A stretch of DNA of 64,000 nt from positions 43,436 through 107,435 of the forward strand of contig CAJTJY010000002.1 of NCBI GenBank assembly GCA_910576975.1. Direction: 5' to 3'. The stretch's first letter is position 1. Every line of letters starts with the position of its first letter. This document shows positions 53,243 through 61,257 of this stretch, one piece after another. The notes beneath the pieces were generated by a model. That model saw only the letters and a list, made by a program, of their open reading frames with translations, searched no databases and was not told the origin of the DNA. The stretch comes from an uncultured Lachnospiraceae bacterium. GTDB taxonomy: Bacteria > Bacillota > Clostridia > Lachnospirales > Lachnospiraceae. A program made the position numbers and the translations under genes.

Positions 53243-55108
53243 TCACACTTGCGGCACATGTTCTGGGTGATAAGTGGGAACCACGTCCTGCACCCGTTCC
53301 CGGATATCCTCTGGCTCCTCCACCACATATTTCGCAAGATTTTCCAGCTTCATCAAAAATTGCTCTTCATCGATCCGTATCGGCTTCCCAATGTGTATCA
53401 ATTTGTTTTCGGTGTCCTGCAAGCCCTCTTCGTCCATCAACATTTCTTCATAGAGCTTCTCCCCCGGCCTTAGCCCCGTATATTCAATGGCAATGTCTTC
53501 TTCTGGCTTATGACCAGACAATAAGATCAAATTGCGAGCCAAATCAGCGATTTTCACTGGCTCGCCCATATCCAGGATAAATATTTCTCCCCCCTTGGCA
53601 TAAGCGCCTGCCTGGAGCACCAGAGAAACCGCTTCTGGGATGGTCATAAAATACCGGATAATATCAGGATGGGTAACTGTCACCGGACCGCCCTGGGCAA
53701 TCTGTTTCTTAAATAACGGAATCACGCTCCCGTTGCTCCCTAGCACATTGCCAAAACGGACTGCCACAAATTCTGTCCGGGAGCGGTTATTATATGTCTG
53801 TATGATCATTTCACAAATCCGCTTCGTAGCACCCATGATATTGGTAGGATTTACCGCCTTGTCAGTAGAAATCATCACGAATCTTCTGACTTTCCACTTA
53901 TCCGCTGCCTGTACTACCTTCAAAGTACCGAGCACATTGTTTTTTACAGCCTCGTTGGGGCTATCCTCCATCAATGGCACATGCTTATGTGCTGCCGCAT
54001 GGTAGACGATGTTGGGACGGTATTTTTCAAAAATGATGTCCATCCGCTTCGTATTGCGCACTGAGGCAATCAAAACTACTAATTCTAAATTCGGATACTT
54101 ATGTTTTAATTCATTTTGTATATCATATGTCGTATTCTCATAGATGTCCACGATAACCAGCCTTTTGGGATTATGTTGCGCCACCTGGCGACAGATTTCG
54201 CTTCCGATGGACCCTCCTCCTCCCGTGACCAGAATCGTTTTTCCTGCCACATAATCTAAGATAGCCGACAAATCCACTTTCACCGGTTCCCGTCCAAGCA
54301 GGTCATTGACATCTACTTCTTTTAACGTGCTGACGCTCACCTCGCCATTCACAAGCTGATACACCCCTGGAAGGCGTTTCAGCTCGCATCCTGTCTCCTT
54401 GCAGATATCTAGAATCTGCTTGATCTCCTTAGCCGGAGCAGATGGAAGCGCTAACATAATCTCATCCACTCTGTATTTCTTTACCAGGTGAGGAATCTGC
54501 TCTCTGCCTCCCATAATTTTGACGCCGTGGAGAAAGCTGCCCTGTTTTGCTTTTGAATCGTCTACAATACATACCACGCGCTTATTGACATGACCGCTGT
54601 TGCTGATCTCGCGCACTAGCATATTTCCCGCGCCTCCTGCGCCTACGATCAGTACATTCGAACATTCTTTGGCATCCTTTTGCCGTTTAATGACGCTTCG
54701 GACTGCCCGATAGGAATATCTGCTAATGGTCACTAATACAAACAAGCATCCAGCGTAAAACACATAATAACTTCTTGGCATACGCATATCAAGCAGTACC
54801 ATCACAGCCATCTGCACTCCAGCGGACAACACGCTGGCAAATGCAATATTCATAAGCTCGGTGGCACCTGCATAACTCCAGAGGCTTCCATACAGCCGAA
54901 GCGCATAAAATATAATCACCGTAATGATAATCACAATGTAAATGTATTGCTGACTTACTTCTACATACTGCCTGGGAATCGCATCCCGCTCTCCTTCAAA
55001 GCGCAAAAACAGCGCAAGCAGGCTTGCCACTATCACGGCGGCACTATCATAGATTACTAAAATCAATTTCTTCAGCAAAAGCTGATTGTTCTCTAATTGT
55101 ATCCTCAA
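53243..55108 (-). CDS. pglF: UDP-sugar 4,6-dehydratase, PglF-like (TTG start)
   Basis: A 621-residue membrane enzyme removing water from UDP-GlcNAc to give the 4-keto-6-deoxy sugar used for bacillosamine. Four N-terminal helices (about 10-120) lead into a CoA-binding-like domain (NVLIVGAGGAGNMLVREI) and the SDR domain from ILVTGGGGSIGSEICRQ (about 297-313). STDKAVNPTNIMGATKRICEM holds the active-site Lys with Met in the Tyr position. The start is TTG with GAGGAAG seven bases before it. It is 620 bases from the pglD-like gene and may be in its own transcript. Related CapD-type dehydratases serve other sugars; the PglE/D/C neighbours point to bacillosamine. Confidence 0.88.
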   Translation of the reverse strand: MRIQLENNQLLLKKLILVIYDSAAVIVASLLALFLRFEGERDAIPRQYVEVSQQYIYIVIIITVIIFYALRLYGSLWSYAGATELMNIAFASVLSAGVQMAVMVLLDMRMPRSYYVFYAGCLFVLVTISRYSYRAVRSVIKRQKDAKECSNVLIVGAGGAGNMLVREISNSGHVNKRVVCIVDDSKAKQGSFLHGVKIMGGREQIPHLVKKYRVDEIMLALPSAPAKEIKQILDICKETGCELKRLPGVYQLVNGEVSVSTLKEVDVNDLLGREPVKVDLSAILDYVAGKTILVTGGGGSIGSEICRQVAQHNPKRLVIVDIYENTTYDIQNELKHKYPNLELVVLIASVRNTKRMDIIFEKYRPNIVYHAAAHKHVPLMEDSPNEAVKNNVLGTLKVVQAADKWKVRRFVMISTDKAVNPTNIMGATKRICEMIIQTYNNRSRTEFVAVRFGNVLGSNGSVIPLFKKQIAQGGPVTVTHPDIIRYFMTIPEAVSLVLQAGAYAKGGEIFILDMGEPVKIADLARNLILLSGHKPEEDIAIEYTGLRPGEKLYEEMLMDEEGLQDTENKLIHIGKPIRIDEEQFLMKLENLAKYVVEEPEDIRERVQDVVPTYHPEHVPQV

Positions 55109-55716
55109 TTGACTTCCTCTTTTCCTAATATTTCGATTTCATATGTTTTCACTTTTCCGTTTGTCACAGAATTACATAGATGCTTTCGTCATTCATGCAA
55201 ATGGGAAGCATTTTACCAATTCTGTTTGTTTTTCTGTATCATCTCTTCCAGAATCTGATATTACTTACAAATATCCTCAATGTTTGGAAATGCTACTTTA
55301 AGCAAATCAAGCGATTTTGCGTCTATTTGTAATGACCAATCTACATTAGTTGACAGAATCGTTTTGCATTGCGCCATGCCCTTTAACACCTCCCCTGGAA
55401 TCTGATCCTCTTTTTTCAAGAGACTGTTCTGAAAATCATTGATGTCATTCCTGCTTCCTTGTTCATGATAGAGTCATACAATGTCTGAAGTCACTTATTT
55501 ATGCATTTCCAAATGCCCTGCCTTTCGTCCAAAGCAGTGCTTTTTCATTGTATCACATATCTCCATCCTCGGCAAACAAAGAATCACTCCTTATACAAGT
55601 ATCTTGTCCTTTCATTTGTTCTAATCCCCTGCTTGTCACGATTATTTTGAATTATATCATAAAACTTTATACTAGGCAAACAAAGACATCCATACCTTAC
55701 CAGAATAAGATTGTCC
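55109..55716. other. Intergenic region between divergent glycan genes
   Basis: About 600 bases. It holds a possible small coding sequence (55261-55377) and little else recognisable. The open frame on the minus strand extends to 55473 without a start, so a decayed longer gene is possible. The plus-strand promoter of the next gene begins at 55717. Confidence 0.4.
55261..55377 (-). CDS. Possible 38-residue small protein or gene remnant
   Basis: An ATG at 55377 with GGAGG 11 bases upstream opens a 38-residue frame reading MAQCKTILSTNVDWSLQIDA and ending NIEDICK. The composition is protein-like and the frame is open for 31 more codons upstream. No family is recognised. It could be the last part of a lost gene. 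Confidence 0.25.
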   Translation of the reverse strand: MAQCKTILSTNVDWSLQIDAKSLDLLKVAFPNIEDICK

Positions 55717-55744
55717 TTGAAAATCCAAAATATTATGGTATAAT
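55717..55744 (+). promoter_or_regulatory. Promoter for the large plus-strand glycosyltransferase
   Basis: TTGAAA (55717-55722) and TATAAT (55739-55744) are 16 bases apart, about 35 bases before the start codon and its strong AAGGAGGAGG ribosome site (55767-55776). Confidence 0.6.
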
Positions 55745-55778
55745 TTTGAAGACATTATAATATACCAAGGAGGAGGAT

Positions 55779-58175
55779 ATGTGCAAAATTACAATTGTAA
55801 TCCCAATCTGTAATGTTGAAAACTATGTTAAGACATGCGTAGAAAGCGCAATGAAGCAGACTCTGCAAGATATTGAGATCATCTGCATAGACGACGCCTC
55901 AACAGATATGTCATCAAAAATCCTAAAGGATTGCGCCAAACAAGATCCGCGTATCAAGATAATCTCATACGACGACAACAAAAGCGCGTCGCAGGCAAGA
56001 AAAGACGGGGCGCTGGCAGCCACAGGCGAATATATCATGTTCCTGGACGGGGACGACTATCTGGAGAGCAACGCATGTGAAGAATTATATAGATCAATCA
56101 AAGAAAAAGATGTAGACATCCTACAATTCGGAACAAATGTTCTTAACGAGGGAAGCTTGCCAGAACGCCGAATTGAAAATCTACAAAACTTTTTAGCTCC
56201 ATATCCTGAATTATTATCAGGAAAAGAGGTTTTTGACGGATGCTTCATAGAGATGAAATACCGTTTCACGCTCTGGAATAAAATCTACCGCGCCAGCCTC
56301 TGCAAAAAGGCGTTTCAATCGATAAAGGACGGCTACTTTCCTAAGGCACAGGATCTCTATGCCTTTTTCGTGCTGTGCTATTTTGCCGAATCATATCAGG
56401 GAATCGAGAACGCTTATTACAACTACAGGTTCGGCGCTGGAATTACCGGAAAAAAGGAATTGTCCCTCCCTCAATTGGAACGTTACTGCCACTCTGCATA
56501 CATCGCAGACGCCATGGAAGAATTTATTACGCAGCAGGAGCCGGTCGAAGACCAGTATATCGAAGTTGCGAAGACTTTACGAAAAAACTTGTTAAACGAA
56601 TCTGTCAATAGCTGGCTTACGCTCGTTAGCCCTGACGAATCTGCAAAAGGTTTTGACATTATCTGCCAATACTGGAATAAAATCGAACTCATCTCCCTAT
56701 TATGCGAAAAACATTATGCCAAAAAAAAGTATTTAGCAGAAAAGATCCTCGGAGCGGAATGTATCCAATTTGAAAAAAATCATGATGTCAAAACGATTGG
56801 CATATTTTACCACCGTTACACTCCTGGCGGCGTACAGCGGGTTATCTCTCTGTTGATTCCCATTTACATGAAACTTGGCTACAAAGTGGTGCTGTTTACA
56901 GATGAGTTTTCGGAAGAAAACGAATATGCGCTGCCAGAAAGCGTCTTGCGGATCGTGCTTCCTTCTTCATTGACAATCAAGAAAAGCGAATACCACAAGC
57001 GGGCAGAAGCGTTTCTCACTGCCATAAAAGAGCACAACGTGGATGTTGTTTGTTACCAGGCCGCCTCTTCCCAAAAGCTTTTATTTGACATGCTTCTGCT
57101 GAAATTATATCAGGTTCCCGTGATATTGACAGTTCATGAAGTAGCTTTTCAAAATATGCTAACCATGAATCCTGAAATGGCAACCCGTCCCTCAATCTAC
57201 CATTTGGCAGACTTTGTGACCGTTCTTTCCAGGGCAGAGCAAAAATATTGGAGGTGTTTCGGCGTAAACGCAATCTACGTTCCCAATCCCATCAGCAATC
57301 AATTGATCCACAGAGATCCAGAACAGATAGAAAAAAATACCATCCTATGGGTCGGGCGTCTGGATTCTACCACAAAGCGCTGTCTAGAGGTGGTTGATAT
57401 CATGAAAGACGTCGTCGAAGAAATCCCGGACGCAAAATTGCTGGTGGTCGGAGGAGAATACTCTTCTGGAATCTTAAAGAAAATGGAAGAGCGCATTGCA
57501 AAAAGGGAATTGGAACATAATGTAATCTTATGCGGCTATGACACCGATATAGATTCCTATTACCGCCGCTCGGAGCTGCACATTCTGACATCTATTTCAG
57601 AAACATTTCCAATGGCAATCGCCGAGAGCAAATCTTACGGAATGCCATTGGTGATGTATGAGTTGCCATTTGTGGAACTTGTCAGAGAAAGCAAAGGAAA
57701 AGGAATCGTCAGCATACCGCAAGGAGACATTAAAATGATGGCGAAATCCATTGTCAAAATTCTCAAAGATAAGGAATATAAAGAACGTCTTCAGAAAGAA
57801 GCGCACGACAGCTTGGAAGCATTTTTGTCAGTTGATCCCAAAAGCAAATGGCAGGAAATCTTTTGCAACCTCGGAAATAGAGAAACATATATAGAAGAAG
57901 ATCAGACAGACAGCATTTTATTACGTTCTTTCTTGCAACACTATGAGTACGGCGCATCGGTAAATAAAAAGCAAAAAGATTTTCTGCGAAAGAAATCATC
58001 TGATCTGCAAGAAAGAATTGACTATCTGGAAGAAAGATTGCAAAACTCTGGGCAACAAATAGAAAAGCTAAAAAGCAAAAAGCTCTCATCAAACCATAAA
58101 CCCGGGCATGAGCTTTTGTACCGGCCCAAAGCCATTCTCTCACACCTAAGCAAAATTTTGAAATCGCATCAATAA
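55779..58175 (+). CDS. Bifunctional glycosyltransferase: GT2 domain fused to GT4 domain
   Basis: A 798-residue cytosolic enzyme. The GT2 domain opens KITIVIPICNVENYVKTCVE, with IDDASTD (about 38-44) and FLDGDDYLE (about 88-96). A helical linker leads to a GT4 domain from about 335 (IGIFYHRYTPGGVQRVISLL landmarks), with NTILWVGRLDSTTKRCLEVV (about 526-545) and LHILTSISETFPMAIAESKSYGMPLVMYE. A C-terminal coiled coil (about 740-780) follows. It stands alone on the plus strand with its own promoter, a very strong AAGGAGGAGG ribosome site and a terminator. Two catalytic domains suggest it adds two sugars in succession. Substrates are unknown. Confidence 0.85.
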   Translation: MCKITIVIPICNVENYVKTCVESAMKQTLQDIEIICIDDASTDMSSKILKDCAKQDPRIKIISYDDNKSASQARKDGALAATGEYIMFLDGDDYLESNACEELYRSIKEKDVDILQFGTNVLNEGSLPERRIENLQNFLAPYPELLSGKEVFDGCFIEMKYRFTLWNKIYRASLCKKAFQSIKDGYFPKAQDLYAFFVLCYFAESYQGIENAYYNYRFGAGITGKKELSLPQLERYCHSAYIADAMEEFITQQEPVEDQYIEVAKTLRKNLLNESVNSWLTLVSPDESAKGFDIICQYWNKIELISLLCEKHYAKKKYLAEKILGAECIQFEKNHDVKTIGIFYHRYTPGGVQRVISLLIPIYMKLGYKVVLFTDEFSEENEYALPESVLRIVLPSSLTIKKSEYHKRAEAFLTAIKEHNVDVVCYQAASSQKLLFDMLLLKLYQVPVILTVHEVAFQNMLTMNPEMATRPSIYHLADFVTVLSRAEQKYWRCFGVNAIYVPNPISNQLIHRDPEQIEKNTILWVGRLDSTTKRCLEVVDIMKDVVEEIPDAKLLVVGGEYSSGILKKMEERIAKRELEHNVILCGYDTDIDSYYRRSELHILTSISETFPMAIAESKSYGMPLVMYELPFVELVRESKGKGIVSIPQGDIKMMAKSIVKILKDKEYKERLQKEAHDSLEAFLSVDPKSKWQEIFCNLGNRETYIEEDQTDSILLRSFLQHYEYGASVNKKQKDFLRKKSSDLQERIDYLEERLQNSGQQIEKLKSKKLSSNHKPGHELLYRPKAILSHLSKILKSHQ

Positions 58176-58228
58176 TCACGACAACACGGACAAGCCCGCC
58201 ATTCTCTCCATGATGAGCAGAGCGACAA

Positions 58229-58271
58229 AAGGCTGTCTGAGAGAAGCTTGACGCTACTCCCAGACAGCCTT
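58229..58271. terminator. Rho-independent terminator between convergent genes
   Basis: An 11-bp stem (AAGGCTGTCTG with CAGACAGCCTT) with a 21-base loop is followed by GCTTTTTCC on the plus strand and preceded by a short A run. It lies between the plus-strand glycosyltransferase and the leftward gene at 58292, so it may serve both. Confidence 0.7.
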
Positions 58272-58291
58272 GCTTTTTCCTATTTGAAGCA

Positions 58292-61066
58292 CTACCCTTT
58301 TTCTAATAAATCAACAAACTCCTGATAAGCCTTTCGATTATATTGATCGACGTCAAAATGATAATCATTGCGAACTTTCCCATCAAGATAGGCACGCATC
58401 CCTTCATAGATTGCATCTGCGTCTGTTCCACGCAAAACATACTGTTTATCTTCCATTAAGACAGACTCCACTGCCGGATAATTGCTCACAATAATTGGCA
58501 ATCCTACAATCCTGGCTTCCAACACCGCATAGGGCTGTGCTTCATAGAAAGACGGAAAAATAAAGCAGTCACATTCTTTCAAAACAGCAAAAGGATTTGC
58601 GATGAATCCAGTAATCATCACATGATCCGAAATCTCCAGCTCTGCTGCCAATTCTTCCAGCTCTTCTCTCATATAGCCGTCTCCAACGATATACAATTGG
58701 CAGGAAACGCCCTCCTCTATGAGGCGCTTTATTGCCAATATGATATTTCGATGATTTTTTTCTGACACACACCGCCCCACTGTGACAAATTTCACAGATG
58801 ACGATTTTTCATCATAAGGAATAAGCATAGCCTCTAATATCCCGTTGACGCTGCTTTGATTTACAATTTGTATATATTGTTTATCCCAGCTTCTGCAAAT
58901 TCCTGTCTCATTAAGCTGCTCTGCGATTCGCTGTGAATCCAGCAGATTGGTGCAATAAACAAACTTATCCCTTGTCATTTTTGTGGCAAGCGCTTTCTGA
59001 TTTATATCACAAATTACTTTATTTACTGAAACGATTTTTTGATAAAAAGGGTATACGGATACCTGACCCTCAATGGTAGTATTTATATTTTTCCTTATCC
59101 GTCTCACTTCATTCTCAAATTCATGCTTCATATCGCTATGAAGCCAAATCAACTTTCTTGCCCCGATACATTTTTTCAAAACAAGACAGGAAAACATAAG
59201 CGTTCCAGAAAAATTCAAAATATAATCAAACTGACTCCCTCCAAAAGATCTTATATATTCTCGTTCCATCAAATAATCCTGCATCGCAATATTCTCTTGC
59301 GAAATATTAAGCCCATAGATCTTGGTATCATCAAAAACCCTTTTCTGCGCCTCTGTCATAGAAGGAGAATTACACCGCAACAAGACACGGACCTTTTTAT
59401 GGATTCTGTTAAAGTTTTCGATTTGACCATCATTGGGTAGATTCATGACAAACAAGCTGACGTCAAATTTCTGATAGTCTATGGCATTCAGCAAGCTCAA
59501 CGCTGCGCTAGTGGCTCCACCTGTAAGCAAACTGCCCGCATACATTAAGATCTTTTTCTTTCCCGTCTGCGCCGTCTGACGAACAACATGCGGATCTTCC
59601 TGACCGCAAAATACGACATCGATGATTTGATCTGCGCCTGCACGTTCTTGCTCTTGGATAGCCTGTTCCTTTGCCTGAGCAACGGAACAATCCTCCAAAG
59701 AGCCTTTTTCGATACACTTGATCTGTTCTAGAAGCTGTTCCAGACACTCTGTATAGATTCCTGGCAATTCCTCTAAGTGATAGTAAAAACCTGACTTCGC
59801 TTTTTGTCTCTGATAATCCGGCGCATAGAGCAAGACAGGCTTTTGATTCTGCGCGCACGCAAAACAAATGCCAGAATAATCTGTAATCAAAAGATCGACA
59901 AAGGGCAGCAATTCACTTTCATCCACTCCACCTGGAATATAACAACCCATAATTTGCTGTTCTTCTCTTAGCTGCTTGTAAAGATAAGGATGAAGCTTCA
60001 CAAAAATCTGATATTCTTTCATATTAATATGGCGCACCAGATCTTCATAAAAGTCCTGAGATCTTTTTATAACGGCTGACTCTTGCTGCTCCTCTGTCCA
60101 AGCAGGCGCATACAGAATCACTTTTCGATTCAAGTCAAGCCGCACTCCGCGCAGTTTCAGCTTGTGGTAGAGTGCTTCCTTGGTCATAGATTCTAAACCT
60201 ACGCCGTTTTGCAAATCTGCGTCAATATATTTTCCTGCAAATAAGCCGCCCAGCCGAAAAGCCTCTTCAAAAACTCTTGTCATCAAATCATTTGCTGATA
60301 CAAGGTAGTCACACATCAGAAGATTGCGTACCACGTTTTTTGCCAGCCTTCTTCCATCCGGCAAATCATAGCCTTGTTTCTGAATCGAAACGCCATGCCA
60401 TGTATTTAGACATACCTGCCCTTCTTTTTTAGAAAACGTTTCTGGATACGCATGGTTATTGATCAGATACTTTGCGCTTGCAAGAAAATAAGCATAAGCC
60501 TTGCTTTGGTAATAGATAAAAATTACGTTCTTATGATCTTGGTATTCTTGCTGTAAAAGCTTCGATTCTTGTTCCTCGTCCACGACCCAGATATGAACGT
60601 AATCTGAAAAATCTGACCGCTTCATAAATGCCTGAAAAACTACGTTCGGCGTTGATACCAAGCCGCCGCCTGCATATGCCTCATACAAAATCCAAGATTC
60701 TTCTAGGTCCAGGGTTTCATGAAATTCCGCATAAAATTTTCCCCAGCCCTTTATTTTTACGCCCTCTAAAAACTTTTTTCTTTTCGCTTCTTCCTCTTTC
60801 CTTTTTTTCTGCTCTTCTTTTCTTTTCCGCTCCTCTGCCTTACGCCTTTTTTCTTCTTCCTCTTTCTTTCTGCGCTCCTCTGCCTTACGCTTTCTGGCCT
60901 GCTCTTTTTCTTTTTCTCGTTTCTCCCGCTCTATCGCTAACTGCCGTTGTCTCTCTTCTTTTTCAATCCTCTTTTGCTCTAATGCTTCTTCTCTTTGCTT
61001 TTTACGGCGTTTTTCCACTATTCCATAGGGTACGAAATCAACCAAGACCGTTTTCAAACTTTTCAT
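58292..61066 (-). CDS. Fusion of CDP-glycerol glycerophosphotransferase-like and GT4 domains
   Basis: A 924-residue cytosolic protein. Residues 18-100 are an extreme Lys/Glu/Arg-rich coiled coil. The next 370 residues are a TagB/TagF-like domain: CLNTWHGVSIQKQGYDL (about 213-229), ILYAPAWTEE (about 306-315), FVKLHPYLYKQL and LLITDYSGICFAC (about 378-390). The last 420 residues are a GT4 domain from KKILMYAGSLLTGGATSAALS, with VTVGRCVSEKNH and FPSFYEAQPYAVLEARIVGLPI. It may assemble a poly(glycerol phosphate) or related phosphodiester chain and then add sugar. The ATG at 61066 has only a weak ribosome site (AGAAAAG), and the MITE-like repeat starts 12 bases upstream. Confidence 0.82.
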   Translation of the reverse strand: MKSLKTVLVDFVPYGIVEKRRKKQREEALEQKRIEKEERQRQLAIEREKREKEKEQARKRKAEERRKKEEEEKRRKAEERKRKEEQKKRKEEEAKRKKFLEGVKIKGWGKFYAEFHETLDLEESWILYEAYAGGGLVSTPNVVFQAFMKRSDFSDYVHIWVVDEEQESKLLQQEYQDHKNVIFIYYQSKAYAYFLASAKYLINNHAYPETFSKKEGQVCLNTWHGVSIQKQGYDLPDGRRLAKNVVRNLLMCDYLVSANDLMTRVFEEAFRLGGLFAGKYIDADLQNGVGLESMTKEALYHKLKLRGVRLDLNRKVILYAPAWTEEQQESAVIKRSQDFYEDLVRHINMKEYQIFVKLHPYLYKQLREEQQIMGCYIPGGVDESELLPFVDLLITDYSGICFACAQNQKPVLLYAPDYQRQKAKSGFYYHLEELPGIYTECLEQLLEQIKCIEKGSLEDCSVAQAKEQAIQEQERAGADQIIDVVFCGQEDPHVVRQTAQTGKKKILMYAGSLLTGGATSAALSLLNAIDYQKFDVSLFVMNLPNDGQIENFNRIHKKVRVLLRCNSPSMTEAQKRVFDDTKIYGLNISQENIAMQDYLMEREYIRSFGGSQFDYILNFSGTLMFSCLVLKKCIGARKLIWLHSDMKHEFENEVRRIRKNINTTIEGQVSVYPFYQKIVSVNKVICDINQKALATKMTRDKFVYCTNLLDSQRIAEQLNETGICRSWDKQYIQIVNQSSVNGILEAMLIPYDEKSSSVKFVTVGRCVSEKNHRNIILAIKRLIEEGVSCQLYIVGDGYMREELEELAAELEISDHVMITGFIANPFAVLKECDCFIFPSFYEAQPYAVLEARIVGLPIIVSNYPAVESVLMEDKQYVLRGTDADAIYEGMRAYLDGKVRNDYHFDVDQYNRKAYQEFVDLLEKG

Positions 61067-61078
61067 ATATGGACTTTT

Positions 61079-61243
61079 CTAGTGTACTGACATGTTGATA
61101 TTTAACAAAATTACGCAGGATATTTGTCTTTCTGCAAGGCAGACTTTCGACGGCGTAGCGGTGGCTACGGCTAGAAAATCTAACGCAGCAGATGGGCAAA
61201 TAGGCAAGTAAGTTTGTCTATTTATCAGCATGTCAGTACACTA
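61079..61243. repeat. 165-bp MITE-like element with 22-bp inverted ends
   Basis: CTAGTGTACTGACATG opens the element and its inverse closes it, giving 22-bp terminal repeats with one mismatch. Partial pairing continues inward for about 25 more bases. The centre contains a GC-rich GGCGTAGCGGTGGCTACG hairpin. No protein is encoded. Size, ends and position between genes fit a miniature inverted-repeat element. A perfect target duplication is not evident. Confidence 0.75.
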
Positions 61244-61257
61244 GGACCTTTCTTTTC

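Noticed and set aside
52726..53580. Plus-strand open frame of 284 codons
   Set aside because: It starts at TTG in a promoter -35 box, runs antisense over the end of the dehydratase gene and lacks a ribosome site.
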